A DNA stretch of 64,000 bases from Mesorhizobium loti R88b (GCF_013170845.1 NZ_CP033367.1:3721001-3785000), one strand, 5' to 3'; positions 40,099-51,343 are shown, counted from the first letter of the stretch. Notes: generated by a model not told the origin, from the letters alone. Program-made: numbers and translations.

Positions 40099-43071
40099 TT
40101 GCGGCGATTCCTGATTGTACTGGTGCTGGTTTGTTCAACCGTCTTTCCGGCATGGGCCGAACAGCGCTTCGCGCTGGTCATGGCAGTCGATGCCTACAAG
40201 AACGTCCGGCCGCTGGGCAATGCCGTCAACGATGCCCAGACGATCAAGAAGTCACTGGAAAAGCTTGGCTTTCAGGTCACGCTGGAGACGGATCGCGACC
40301 TCAGGCGGATGCGCCGCGCGCTTGAGGATTTTCGCGAGGACGCTGCCGGCGCCGATGTCGCGCTGGTCTATTTCGCCGGTCACGGCGTCGAAATATCAGG
40401 CGAGAACCGGCTTTTGCCGACGGATGCCGACGCCACCTCGGTCGACACGCTGAAGGAGACCAGCCTGCCGATGGAAGAGGTGCGGGAAACGGTCTCCAGC
40501 GTCTCGAAAGTCGGACTGATCCTGCTCGATGCCTGCCGCAACGATCCGTTCGCCGGAGGTGCTGGTGCCGGGCGCGGCGTCAAGGCACTGAACGTCAAGA
40601 CGACGGCGGAGGTGCGGCCCGGGCTCGGTCGTCTGGGCAAGGCTGAAAACCTGCTCTACACCTTCTCCGCAGCGCCCGGCGCGACCGCGGCCGACGGCAA
40701 TGGCGAGAATTCGCCGTTTACGGCCGGCCTGGCAAAATATCTGGCGACCGACGGGCTCGAAATCCGCTCGGTGCTGACGTTGGTGCAGCAGGAGGTCTAC
40801 GACCGGTCGCGCGGCGCGCAGCTGCCCTATGTCGAGAACGGCCTGCCGCAAATGTTCTTCGCCTCCAAAAGTGCTGGCCAATTGCCGGAACGGGAGCGCC
40901 TGCTGCTGGCGATGGCCGACGTGACGCCCGATCTGCGCGACGAGGTCGAGCGGCTCGCCAGGGACAAGGACATGCCGCTGGCACCGCTTTATGGCGCGCT
41001 GATCGATTCCGGCGCCAAGTCGTTGTCGGCGGACGACCGGCGCAAGAAGCTTGCCGAGGCCGCCGATGCGTTCGTGGCCGTGCGCGCGCAGATGAAGACG
41101 CTGGCGTCGGCTGACCCGACGGTCGCCAAATTGCGGCAGGACGCGCAAAGCCAGCTCGATCTCGGCGCGTTCGACACGGCGCGCGGCAAGCTTGCCGAAG
41201 CCGCCGAAATTGATGCGACCTCGCGCGATGCGCTGAAGGCAAACTTTCTTGATCGCACGCTGTCCGAGGCGACCACGCATATGATCAGCGGCGGTGCGGC
41301 GCGTTCCAACCTGAAATACGATCTGGCGATCGAAAGCTACGAGAAGGCGAGTGCACTTTACGACGATCTGGCGCGCGACAAGCTGCCTGAGGCACAGCGC
41401 AAGCAGCAGCTGGAATCGCTGGAGGTGCTCGGCGACCTGTATCTGACGGTCGGCAATCTGTCGGGCGGGCGCAGCGCCTACGAACGCCAGCAAAAGGTGG
41501 CGACCGCTCTTGCCGAAGCCGAGCCGTCCAATGCCGCCTGGCAAGACAATGTCGCGGCCAGCACGCTGAAACTGGGTGATGTGCAGCGCGACCAGGGTGA
41601 CTCCTCCGCTGCATTGGCATCCTATCAACGCGGCCTGGCAATCCGGACGGAGCTTGCCGCCGGCAATGCGCCCGATGCCGGCGCGCTCGGCCTCGAGGCC
41701 GCTGCGTTCCTGAAGGTGGGCGCGCTGCACAAGCTGCAGGGCAATGACGAGATGGCGATGGCGGCCTACACATCGGCGCGCGACATTGCCGCGCGGCTTG
41801 CCGGCAAGGATCCGGCCAATGAGGACCTGCAATCCACACTGGCGCTGAGCGACCGCCAAATTGGCGAAATCCAGCAGGACAAGAAACAGCTTTCGCAGGC
41901 GCTCGCTTCGTTTGGGGAAAGCCTGGACATATCGAAGAAACTGGCCGAGGCCGCGCCCGACAATGCGCTGCGCCAATTCGATCTGGCCACCGCCTATGAC
42001 GCGCTGGGTTATGCCCAGTATGACAAGAACCAGGCGGATGGCAGCGGTACGACCATTGGCGAGAGCGCGGTCGCTTCCTTCGAGACCTCGGTCGCCATCA
42101 CGCGGCGGTTGATCGCAGCCGATCCCAACAACACCTCCTGGCAGCGCGGGCTTGCCGGCACTTTGGAAAGAATGGGCCAGGCCATCTATTTCAGCGATGG
42201 TGTGATCACCCATGAGGACGCCGACAGATCGCTGGCCGCCTACAAGGAGGCAAACGGGATCCGCGAACGCCTTGTCCAGTCGGATGCCGTCAACAAGCAG
42301 TGGGTGGCGGACCTGATCACCTCTTATGAAAAGATGGCCACCTGGTATGAGTTCGTCCCTGACGATGCCACCGCAATCGAATTCACCAAGAAGGCGCATC
42401 AGGCATCGTTGAACCTGGCTGCGCTCGACCCGGAAAACATGGGCTGGCAGCACAATGCGACGCTCTATCATGCCAAGATCGCCAGTTCCTACAGCCAGAT
42501 GAAAGACTATGCCAACGCCTTGAAATACGATGAGGCCGGCTTGGCCTATGCGACCAAGATCGTCGAGGCGCAGCCGGACAAGCAGACCTATCAAAGCGAT
42601 CTCATCGTCTTCCATTCCAGGGTCGCGATCGATAAGCGGCTGATGAACGACTACAAGAGCTATTGGGCGCAGAATGATCTGCGGCTGGAGGCCGCGAAGA
42701 AATTCGCCACGCAGTTCCCGCAAAACGTCAACAGCCTGCGCGATCTCTACGAGGCCTATGTCGAAGTCGCCGATTCCTATACGACGAATTTCCCGCAGGA
42801 TGCGATGAAGCTGTACAAGGCCGCCGAAACCGCAGCGGCAAAGGCGGTGTCCATCGAACCCAAAAATCCCGAATTCGATTTCGCCGTCTACAATGCTGAG
42901 GTCAAGACCGGCTATGTGCTCGAGGATCAGGGCGATAAGGCCGGTGCCAAGGCTGCTTACGAAGCCAGCCTCAAGAGCGTCCAAAAGGCGATTGATCTCA
43001 AGCCGGACGAAGTCCTGTACACGGCCAGCCGCGATCATGCTCTCGCCAGGATCGACGGTATCAGCAATTAG
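40099..43071 (+). CDS. Exported caspase-like protease with a large TPR region
   Basis: From TTG 40099 (ribosome site GGGAG at 40088-40092) the protein has 990 residues; GTG 40063 is possible. A signal peptide of about 20 residues (RRFLIVLVLVCSTVFPAWAEQ) precedes a Peptidase C14 domain (about 22-245). The catalytic dyad is visible as His95 in YFAGHG and Cys146 in LLDACRNDPF. The rest (about 360-980) is a chain of TPR-like helical pairs, for example NLSGGRSAYERQQKVATALAEAEP. The product should act in the periplasm or be anchored there. It is followed by an FAD monooxygenase gene and a CHAT/TPR gene in the same direction. Its substrate and activator are unknown. Confidence 0.85.
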   Translation: MRRFLIVLVLVCSTVFPAWAEQRFALVMAVDAYKNVRPLGNAVNDAQTIKKSLEKLGFQVTLETDRDLRRMRRALEDFREDAAGADVALVYFAGHGVEISGENRLLPTDADATSVDTLKETSLPMEEVRETVSSVSKVGLILLDACRNDPFAGGAGAGRGVKALNVKTTAEVRPGLGRLGKAENLLYTFSAAPGATAADGNGENSPFTAGLAKYLATDGLEIRSVLTLVQQEVYDRSRGAQLPYVENGLPQMFFASKSAGQLPERERLLLAMADVTPDLRDEVERLARDKDMPLAPLYGALIDSGAKSLSADDRRKKLAEAADAFVAVRAQMKTLASADPTVAKLRQDAQSQLDLGAFDTARGKLAEAAEIDATSRDALKANFLDRTLSEATTHMISGGAARSNLKYDLAIESYEKASALYDDLARDKLPEAQRKQQLESLEVLGDLYLTVGNLSGGRSAYERQQKVATALAEAEPSNAAWQDNVAASTLKLGDVQRDQGDSSAALASYQRGLAIRTELAAGNAPDAGALGLEAAAFLKVGALHKLQGNDEMAMAAYTSARDIAARLAGKDPANEDLQSTLALSDRQIGEIQQDKKQLSQALASFGESLDISKKLAEAAPDNALRQFDLATAYDALGYAQYDKNQADGSGTTIGESAVASFETSVAITRRLIAADPNNTSWQRGLAGTLERMGQAIYFSDGVITHEDADRSLAAYKEANGIRERLVQSDAVNKQWVADLITSYEKMATWYEFVPDDATAIEFTKKAHQASLNLAALDPENMGWQHNATLYHAKIASSYSQMKDYANALKYDEAGLAYATKIVEAQPDKQTYQSDLIVFHSRVAIDKRLMNDYKSYWAQNDLRLEAAKKFATQFPQNVNSLRDLYEAYVEVADSYTTNFPQDAMKLYKAAETAAAKAVSIEPKNPEFDFAVYNAEVKTGYVLEDQGDKAGAKAAYEASLKSVQKAIDLKPDEVLYTASRDHALARIDGISN

Positions 43072-43143
43072 CGCATTTTGCCCGGAAGCGGGGATCTGTT
43101 TGGGGGACGACATGCATTGCCTTGGCCTCGGCGCTTTTAGCGC

Positions 43144-44409
43144 ATGATCGCGAACCGATGCCTCGACATCGCAATTGCCGGCGCCGGCCCGGCGGGGCTC
43201 GCCATGGCGCTTTATCTCAAACGCGCCGGGCACAACGTCACCATCTTCGAACGTTTCGAGGAGCCCAAGCCGGTCGGCTCCGGGCTGATCCTGCAGCCGA
43301 CCGGGCTGACGGTGCTTGCCGATCTCGGTCTGCTCGCCGACATACTGGCGCTCGGCGCGCGCATCGATCGCCTGCATGGCGCCGATGCCTCGACCGGGCG
43401 CACCGTGCTCGACGTCCGCTACGATGCCCAGCGCAGCAACCGCTTCGGCCTGGCGGTGCACCGGGCAGCTTTGTTCGGCGTGCTTTTTCGCGCTGCGCAA
43501 CGCGAGGCGATCGCCATCGAGACCGGCGTCGAGATCGAGACCATGGAGGCCGGCGAGCGCGCGACGCTGATTTGGGGCAACGGACGAAGGGTAGGGCCGT
43601 TCGATCTGGTCGTCGACGCCAGCGGTTCGCGCTCGAAACTGCGGCAATGTGTGGTCGGCGCTGGTGCACCGCGACCGCTCACCTATGGCGCGTTCTGGGC
43701 ATCGCTTGATTGGCGCGGCGAGGGCTTTGACGAGCACGCGCTTTTGCAGCGCTACGACAAGGCCAGCGTGATGATCGGCGTGCTGCCGATCGGCCGGCCG
43801 GAACCCGGTGCTGAAAAGATGGCGGCCTTCTTCTGGAGCCTGAAGCCCGATGATGCCGAGGCGGTTCGCGCCCAAGGCATCGACGCCTGGAAGGAGAGGG
43901 TGGTGAGGCTGTGGCCGCAAAGCGAGGCGTTCGCCAACCAGGTCGACAGTTTCGACCAGCTTTCGCTGGCCCGCTACGGCCATCACACGGTGAAGCTGCC
44001 AATTGGCCGGAGACTGGCCGTCATCGGCGACGCCGCGCATTCGACCAGCCCGCAACTCGGGCAAGGGGCGAATATGGCGCTGCTCGACGCCGCGGCGCTC
44101 AGCCATGCGCTGGCGCGTACGCAAAGCGTCGAGGCAGCGCTTGAAGCCTATGCCAAGGCGCGGCGCTGGCACGTGCGTGTCTTCCAGGCGCTGTCGCTGG
44201 CGTTCACGCCGTTCTACCAGTCGGATTCGGTGGCGCTGCCCTTCATCCGCGACAGGCTGGTGGCGACCATCGCAAAAATCCCGCCGGCCCCGCAGTTTCT
44301 CGCCTCGATGGTCGCCGGCACGGTGATCGATCCGTTCAGGCGGGCAGGGCTCCGGGAAGCGCGGTGGGATTTCGGACAAAATCGGGGTCATGATACGACC
44401 GCATCATAG
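43144..44409 (+). CDS. FAD-dependent monooxygenase (UbiH/PHBH type)
   Basis: The 421-residue cytosolic protein has the FAD-binding GAGPAGLAMALYLKRAGH at the N-terminus, the central DG-like region LVVDASGSRSKLR, and GDAAHSTSPQLGQGAN near residue 297 that binds the FAD ribityl chain. It belongs to group A flavin hydroxylases, which hydroxylate aromatic or related rings with NAD(P)H. There is no signal peptide, unlike the two proteases on either side. It starts 72 bp after the caspase-like gene and overlaps the CHAT frame by 20 bp. The substrate is unknown. Confidence 0.88.
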   Translation: MIANRCLDIAIAGAGPAGLAMALYLKRAGHNVTIFERFEEPKPVGSGLILQPTGLTVLADLGLLADILALGARIDRLHGADASTGRTVLDVRYDAQRSNRFGLAVHRAALFGVLFRAAQREAIAIETGVEIETMEAGERATLIWGNGRRVGPFDLVVDASGSRSKLRQCVVGAGAPRPLTYGAFWASLDWRGEGFDEHALLQRYDKASVMIGVLPIGRPEPGAEKMAAFFWSLKPDDAEAVRAQGIDAWKERVVRLWPQSEAFANQVDSFDQLSLARYGHHTVKLPIGRRLAVIGDAAHSTSPQLGQGANMALLDAAALSHALARTQSVEAALEAYAKARRWHVRVFQALSLAFTPFYQSDSVALPFIRDRLVATIAKIPPAPQFLASMVAGTVIDPFRRAGLREARWDFGQNRGHDTTAS

Positions 44410-47251
44410 AGTTTTCGTCCGGGCCAATCGCATGCATGTCATGTTCAGAGCGCGAAAATCGCAAGGTCCGATGCGCATCGTTGCAGCTGTCCTGGGGATG
44501 CTGGTCGTGGCGTTGCCTGTACCTCCGGCACACGCCCAGGCGCCAGGCCAGGCCAGCCAGCAGGGGGCGGCAGACAGTGAAGACGCGCTGAGGGCTCGCA
44601 TCGACGCTGCTTACAAGCTGATGATGGACGCAGGACGCTTCGATGAAGGCTACGCGCAGTTGCGGGCAACGCTGCTCGATGCCGCCAGAAGCGACTTGTA
44701 CGAGTTTACCGTGGAGAGCTACTCGAACGCCGGCGGGACATTTCTCAACAACCAGATCCTCGACAACGCCGAGGAGATTTTTGCTGAAGGCCTGAAAACC
44801 AGGGCGATGCAGCAGGATGTCGAGAAGCGCGGCGATTTCTATCTCAACTACGCGATGCTGAAGCAGGCCGAGAAGGACTATCAGGGCTTCGTTTCCATGT
44901 GCGCGACAGCAACCAATCTGTACGCCCATTACCACGGCAACGAATCCCACGAACTCATGTATGCCAATGATGTGCTGGCGACCGGGGTTGCCGCATTCGG
45001 TCAAATCGCTTCAGCTATCAATATCGAGCAGCGCAATCTGAAATTGGCCGAGCAGGTAACTGGCACCGACGATCGTTTCATCTGGAAGCTGCAGAACAAT
45101 CTGGCCGATATGCTGCGCCAGATGGGGGCTCCGACACGCGCCTTGCAGTATGATCTGGCCGTGCTGGAGAATCGCATCGGCTATTACGGGCCAAATCACT
45201 TCAATGTTTTGGCCAGCGCCAACAATACCGCTCAGGACTATCTGGACCTTGGCAAATACGACGAGGCCTTGCGCTACTTCCAACAGGACCGGGACATTGC
45301 CGTTGTCCTGAAGCAGGAAGGCAATCTGGTCGAGCAAGCCGATGCCTGGCTGCTCTACACGAGGGTTGTCTCCGGTACGCAGCCCCTAGACGACCCAACG
45401 CTGGCACGGCTGCAACAACTGACCATCGATCCCAGCTATCCCGAAATACTGGCAATCAAGATCGCCAACCTCCTTGCCTCGCATTTCGCGGCCGGAGGCG
45501 ACACCGAAAACAGCATGAGCCAACTTGAACGAGCCCAAAGCATCGCCGAAACAACATACGGGGTGGTGCACCCGCTGACCTTTGCCGCACGTCAGGCCAA
45601 GGCCAATCTCAAGGCGAAAACGAATCCAGAGGCGGCGGCCGCCGATTTCGCCGCTCTCGACGAGGACATGCTGCGTTGGAATTGGTTCCAGGTAAGCACG
45701 GCCGGTAACCCTGTTGTCGCCGAGGCCAGCCGCGCCTTGGCCGACGATATGCTGTACGACTATGCGCGCCTCGCAAAAGACAAGGCTTCGGTGGTGCCAG
45801 CGTTTGCCGAAGCCGTGCGCCGCTGGCCGACGCTTGAGAATGAGAAACGCGATCTGTTGCGCAGACTGTCCCGCCTGATCGATCCGAACGACACGGAGAC
45901 ACGGAATTTGATCCAGACCGGTATCCGGCTGTCCCTAGCCTATCAGGAGGCGGCTTCCAGCGGTGACAGTTCCGATGATCCAGGTGTGGTGCAGCCGGAA
46001 CAGGTTCAGGCGGCGTACGAAAAGGCCACCGCCAGAGTCATGGCCAAATACAGTTTCAGTCAGAGCGTGGTGGACAAACCCTTGCCGTCAGCCAACCTGC
46101 TGCTGAAGCCCAACGAGGCACTGGTCGACTACTTCATCACCCGCAAATGGCGGGCGGATCGCGAGAGTGCCGATCCGCTGGAAGACGAGCGCCTCTATGC
46201 GATCGTCACGCGCAAGGACCAGAAGCCCCGCCTCTACGATCTCGGCGATTCGCGCCGGCTCATCCCGGCTGCTCACGAAACACGCATGGCAAATTTGCGG
46301 TCGACACGTTCCGCGCAGGAACGCGGCGCCGTGACCTTGATCGACCTGAACGCCACATTCTCCGGGCTGTATGCTGGTCTGATCGCGCCGTTGGAATCGT
46401 CGCTTGGCGGCGCCGACACGCTGTTCGTGGTGCCGGACGGCAAGCTGTTCTCCGTGCCGTTTCCCCTGTTGCAGGACAGCAAAGGCGCAACGCTCGACGA
46501 CCGCTTCGTCGTGCGCATGCTGACGCGGCCGGAATCGCTGCTGAATGCCGGCGTCGATCAGAGTTTTCCCAAGACCGGCAAAGCCCTGCTGGCTGGCGGT
46601 CTGGACTATGCCCGAGGGTCGGAAAAGGGAGCGGAGCCGCTGCCGGGCACAGCCAGGGAGGTCGACGCCATCGCCTCGATCCTGCGCGGCGATGCCTATT
46701 CGGTCGAAATGCTGACCGGAAAGGCGGCCAGCGAGCGGACGCTGCGCGAGGATATGGAGCAGGCGACGATCGCGCATCTGGCGACCCACGGCGCCTATCG
46801 TGACGAGAAAGAGGGCGGCGTGGGCGCGGTGAATGCGCTCTGGCAAAGCCAGGTCGTGCTGTCGCAGTCGGGAGACCGGCAGTCGATGAAACGCGACGAT
46901 GAAGACGGCCGGCTCTACGGCATGGAACTGATGAACTGGGACCTGTCGGGCCTCGACCTGCTTGTCCTGTCGGCTTGCGAGACGGCCCGAGGCCAGGAGA
47001 CATTTGTCGGCGGTTTGCGCGGCCTGCCGACGGCAATCGATATCGCCGGCGCCAAACGCTCGCTGCTGACGCTGTGGCCGGTGGACGATGCCGGAACCGC
47101 AGCCTTCATGGTCGGCTTCTACCGCCGTCTTGCGGCCGGGCAGACCTATCCGGAAGCGTTGCGCCAGACCCGCCGCGATGCTCGCGACGGCAAGATATCA
47201 GGCGCCCAGGACCCGCGGGTCTGGGCCGCCTTTGTCATGTTCGAGAACTGA
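44390..47251 (+). CDS. Exported TPR protein with a C-terminal CHAT protease domain
   Basis: The longest frame gives 953 residues; ATG 44471 (MRIVAAVLGMLVVALPVPPAHAQ) gives the cleanest signal peptide, and ATG 44432 is another choice. TPR-like helices fill about residues 60-420. The CHAT caspase-like domain (about 640-953) carries His800 in LATHGAY and Cys863 in LSACETARG. The domain ends LLTLWPVDDAG and WAAFVMFEN, typical of CHAT. The protein should face the periplasm. Together with the caspase-like gene it forms a two-protease locus. Activity and substrates are not known. Confidence 0.85.
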   Translation: MIRPHHRVFVRANRMHVMFRARKSQGPMRIVAAVLGMLVVALPVPPAHAQAPGQASQQGAADSEDALRARIDAAYKLMMDAGRFDEGYAQLRATLLDAARSDLYEFTVESYSNAGGTFLNNQILDNAEEIFAEGLKTRAMQQDVEKRGDFYLNYAMLKQAEKDYQGFVSMCATATNLYAHYHGNESHELMYANDVLATGVAAFGQIASAINIEQRNLKLAEQVTGTDDRFIWKLQNNLADMLRQMGAPTRALQYDLAVLENRIGYYGPNHFNVLASANNTAQDYLDLGKYDEALRYFQQDRDIAVVLKQEGNLVEQADAWLLYTRVVSGTQPLDDPTLARLQQLTIDPSYPEILAIKIANLLASHFAAGGDTENSMSQLERAQSIAETTYGVVHPLTFAARQAKANLKAKTNPEAAAADFAALDEDMLRWNWFQVSTAGNPVVAEASRALADDMLYDYARLAKDKASVVPAFAEAVRRWPTLENEKRDLLRRLSRLIDPNDTETRNLIQTGIRLSLAYQEAASSGDSSDDPGVVQPEQVQAAYEKATARVMAKYSFSQSVVDKPLPSANLLLKPNEALVDYFITRKWRADRESADPLEDERLYAIVTRKDQKPRLYDLGDSRRLIPAAHETRMANLRSTRSAQERGAVTLIDLNATFSGLYAGLIAPLESSLGGADTLFVVPDGKLFSVPFPLLQDSKGATLDDRFVVRMLTRPESLLNAGVDQSFPKTGKALLAGGLDYARGSEKGAEPLPGTAREVDAIASILRGDAYSVEMLTGKAASERTLREDMEQATIAHLATHGAYRDEKEGGVGAVNALWQSQVVLSQSGDRQSMKRDDEDGRLYGMELMNWDLSGLDLLVLSACETARGQETFVGGLRGLPTAIDIAGAKRSLLTLWPVDDAGTAAFMVGFYRRLAAGQTYPEALRQTRRDARDGKISGAQDPRVWAAFVMFEN

Positions 47252-47287
47252 GGCCGTTCAAAGTGGGTGTTTGCCCGGGTCTGTCAT

Positions 47288-48019
47288 TCAAGCCGATCGT
47301 GCCAATGCAAATGGTCCGGCTTGATCGTTTCGATGGATGAGGCTCGACAGAAATGAGCCCTTCGCTTGCAGGAAAGCATGCAGGCGCTGCGGATAATCGG
47401 GCCGCACGGCGTCCCTGATCGATGTGCGATCGTTCAACGCTTTCCGCCAGGCCTGGACGCGCGGCTTGCCGTCCAGGATGGAGAAATCGCCGATCCTGTC
47501 GAAAGCGTCTAGATATCTGAAAACAGGCCCGAACACCGCATCGACAAGCGAGAAGCTGTCGCCGGCGAACCATGGACCACGGGGCCGGGTATCGTCCGCC
47601 AGTTGCGCCTCAAGGCGGCCAAACATGTCCGCCAGCGCGCTGGATTCGGCGAGGAAGGCCGCCTCATTTGACGCCGAATAGAACCGGCCGATGGCGTTGA
47701 GGGTGGCCGAGCCGAACTCGATCCAGGCGCGGTGCCGGGCACGGGCATAGGGGTCGGCGGGGTGCAGCGGATTGGCCTGTGTCTCCTCGAGGAATTCGAG
47801 GATGACGGCGGATTCGAAGATCGTCGTTTCCTCGCCGTCGCGCTGGACGCGCAGCAGCGGCACCTTGCCGAGGGGCGAAATGGCGTTGAACCACACAGGC
47901 TTGTCGGCGAGGTCGATGTCGAGGCGTTCGAACGGCACGCCTTTCTCGGTCAGCGAGATCGCCGCGCGCTGGACATAGGGGCAGAGAGGGTGGCTGACGA
48001 GGGTGAGCTTGTCGGTCAT
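47288..48019 (-). CDS. Glutathione S-transferase family protein
   Basis: From ATG 48019 the protein has 243 residues. The N-terminal thioredoxin-like domain reads LVSHPLCPYVQRAAISLTEKGVPFE with the SPLGKVPLL cis-Pro and FESAVILEFLEE glutathione-binding motif. The C-terminal helical domain includes WFAGDSFSLVDAVFGPVF. A Cys-Pro-Tyr at the active-site position suggests an omega- or beta-like enzyme, used in thiol transfer or detoxification. It is downstream of the Rieske gene with near-overlapping stop and start. An upstream ATG (48037) is possible. Confidence 0.88.
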   Translation of the reverse strand: MTDKLTLVSHPLCPYVQRAAISLTEKGVPFERLDIDLADKPVWFNAISPLGKVPLLRVQRDGEETTIFESAVILEFLEETQANPLHPADPYARARHRAWIEFGSATLNAIGRFYSASNEAAFLAESSALADMFGRLEAQLADDTRPRGPWFAGDSFSLVDAVFGPVFRYLDAFDRIGDFSILDGKPRVQAWRKALNDRTSIRDAVRPDYPQRLHAFLQAKGSFLSSLIHRNDQAGPFALARSA

Positions 48020-48020
48020 G

Positions 48021-48326
48021 TCACTCTGCCCAGACATAGTTCAATGCGCCGCCCTCGACGCGCGTCGACAGAAACATCAGGCGAGAACCCTTTGGTGCCG
48101 GGCCGTCGAGGCGATCGCCTGATGCCATGTCGAAAGCGGCGCCGTGCCATTGGCAGACCAGCCTGCCGTCCGTGCAGTCGAGCGGTCCACCGAAATGCAG
48201 GCAGACATTGGCGGCAGCGCGGATGCGGTCGCCACTGCGATAGACATGGACCTCACGGCCGAAGAACGGGGCGATCAGGCTGCCCGTTTGCGGGATATCG
48301 GCAACCTTGCAGATTTCATGTTTCAT
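48021..48326 (-). CDS. Rieske [2Fe-2S] ferredoxin-like protein
   Basis: This 101-residue protein starts at ATG 48326. The iron-sulfur ligands are in CLHFGG and CQWHGAAFD, the CxH...CxxH Rieske motif. It is the small stand-alone type that donates electrons to oxygenases, and no oxygenase is adjacent. Its stop nearly touches the GST start, and it is divergent from a MarR gene with shared operators, so it likely responds to the same signal. Confidence 0.88.
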   Translation of the reverse strand: MKHEICKVADIPQTGSLIAPFFGREVHVYRSGDRIRAAANVCLHFGGPLDCTDGRLVCQWHGAAFDMASGDRLDGPAPKGSRLMFLSTRVEGGALNYVWAE

Positions 48327-48354
48327 GGTTTTGCCTTCCGAGTATTGATGTAAT

Positions 48355-48407
48355 TGCATCTATGTAGATGCATTTGCATTGATCGTCAAGCTTGATGCAT
48401 CTGCATC
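48355..48407. promoter_or_regulatory. Operator cluster between the Rieske/GST operon and marR
   Basis: TGCATCTA (48355-48362) and TAGATGCA (48365-48372) form a perfect 8-bp inverted repeat with a 2-nt centre. GATGCA (48394-48399) and TGCATC (48402-48407) form a second palindrome. The repeated TGCATC/GATGCA half-sites lie upstream of both divergent genes, as expected for MarR autoregulation. Confidence 0.65.
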
Positions 48408-48425
48408 TATCGCCTAGGGTAAGCC

Positions 48426-48884
48426 ATGATCGAAAAAGCCACGCCTTCGCCGGAAGCCATCAAGGCCTGGGCCCGCCTGATGCGCGTGTCGCGCCAAATG
48501 GTGGAGAGTGCCGAAGATGCATTGAAGGAAGGCGGCCTGCCGCCGCTTGCCTGGTACGATGTCCTGCACGAGCTTGCCGAGGCGGGCGAGGGCGGCTTGC
48601 GCCCGTTTCAACTGACCGAACGTACCCTGTTTGCGCAATACAACATCTCGCGGCTGCTCGCCCGGCTCGAGGCGGATGGACTGGTCGAAAAACTGCCGGT
48701 GGCCGATGACGGTCGCGGCCAGACCATCCGCATCTCGGCCAAGGGACGTGAGACGCGCCGCCAGATGTGGGCCGTCTATGGCCGGTCGATCGCCGAACTG
48801 GTCGGGGCCAGGCTTTCGCCGGATGAGTTGAACACGGTGTCGGCGCTGCTCGGCCGGCTGCGCCATCCGCCTGTGGGCGAGTGA
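48426..48884 (+). CDS. MarR-family regulator
   Basis: The 152-residue winged-helix regulator shows RPFQLTERTLFAQYNISRLLARLEADGLVEK (recognition and wing region around residues 58-88) followed by DGRGQTIRISAKGRE, with the usual long helices at both ends. It is divergent from the Rieske/GST operon, and several TGCATC half-sites lie between them. It most likely represses both until a ligand or oxidant releases it. The ATG start matches the family's N-terminal helix. Confidence 0.88.
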   Translation: MIEKATPSPEAIKAWARLMRVSRQMVESAEDALKEGGLPPLAWYDVLHELAEAGEGGLRPFQLTERTLFAQYNISRLLARLEADGLVEKLPVADDGRGQTIRISAKGRETRRQMWAVYGRSIAELVGARLSPDELNTVSALLGRLRHPPVGE

Positions 48885-48985
48885 GGCTGACCGGCACTGA
48901 GCGGCTGTTGCGCACCGTCGCCTTTTGCCGCCAAATATTTCTACCTTTCCCCTTGCGTCGGGTGGCGGATTGCGCAATATGCCGA

Positions 48986-49000
48986 ACCGTAACGTACGGT
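48986..49000. promoter_or_regulatory. Candidate TetR operator
   Basis: ACCGTA (48986-48991) and TACGGT (48995-49000) form a perfect inverted repeat with a 3-nt ACG spacer, about 50 bp before the TetR gene start. Size and position are as expected for a TetR-family autoregulatory site. Confidence 0.55.
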
Positions 49001-49049
49001 ACTCCCGTTGATTGACGGCGCACTGTGCCCCATCGAACAGGAACCGAGC

Positions 49050-50840
<1,791 letters not shown>

Positions 50841-50908
50841 AGGGTCCGAACTCAGATGTACCTGATATGGCCCACTGCGAGATGGTCGCCGTGGGCTTGT
50901 CGCTACGA

Positions 50909-51334
50909 CTACGCGGGTACGAGCCCGTGGCGCAGCATGACCTCCTTCGCCTTGGCCAGGTCGGGCTTGCCGGGAACATTGATTACCTCGGCAATTTCGT
51001 CGAAGTAGCGGCGCCCGATAGACCCCGGCGTAAGCACGGCCAAAGTCCGCGATACACCGTCGTGCAGATTCTCGTGGTGGTGGACACTTCCGCGCGGAAT
51101 GAAGATGGCATCGCCGGCGCCGAGCTCCTGCTTTCGGCCATCAACGGTAATTGTCAAAATGCCCTCCAGCCCATACAGCGTTTCGTCAGCCTCCTGATGG
51201 TAGTGGGGCGCCGGTACGCGGGCGCGGGACGGGACAATGAACTCAAACACGGTTGCACCTTTGTCGGTGACCAGGAAGCGCAGTTCCAGTTCACCGATCT
51301 TCAGGACGCTCTGTGTACCCGCTTCCATCGACAT
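50909..51334 (-). CDS. Cupin-domain protein
   Basis: The 141-residue protein is a single cupin barrel. The metal-binding motif appears as PHYHQEADETLYGLEG, with a second half GDAIFIPRGSVHHHENLH. These His/Glu residues suggest a bound metal ion and a role as a dioxygenase or sugar/quercetin-like cupin enzyme, or as a ligand sensor. It is divergent from a MarR gene with paired operators between them, so expression is probably ligand-induced. Substrate unknown. Confidence 0.85.
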   Translation of the reverse strand: MSMEAGTQSVLKIGELELRFLVTDKGATVFEFIVPSRARVPAPHYHQEADETLYGLEGILTITVDGRKQELGAGDAIFIPRGSVHHHENLHDGVSRTLAVLTPGSIGRRYFDEIAEVINVPGKPDLAKAKEVMLRHGLVPA

Positions 51335-51343
51335 GCTCCTTGT

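Noticed and set aside
40396..44391. A 1331-codon open frame on the minus strand under the caspase-like and FAD genes
   Set aside because: It is antisense to two well-supported proteins, is Arg/Leu/Gln-rich without motifs, and is explained by GC-rich third-position bias of the plus-strand genes.
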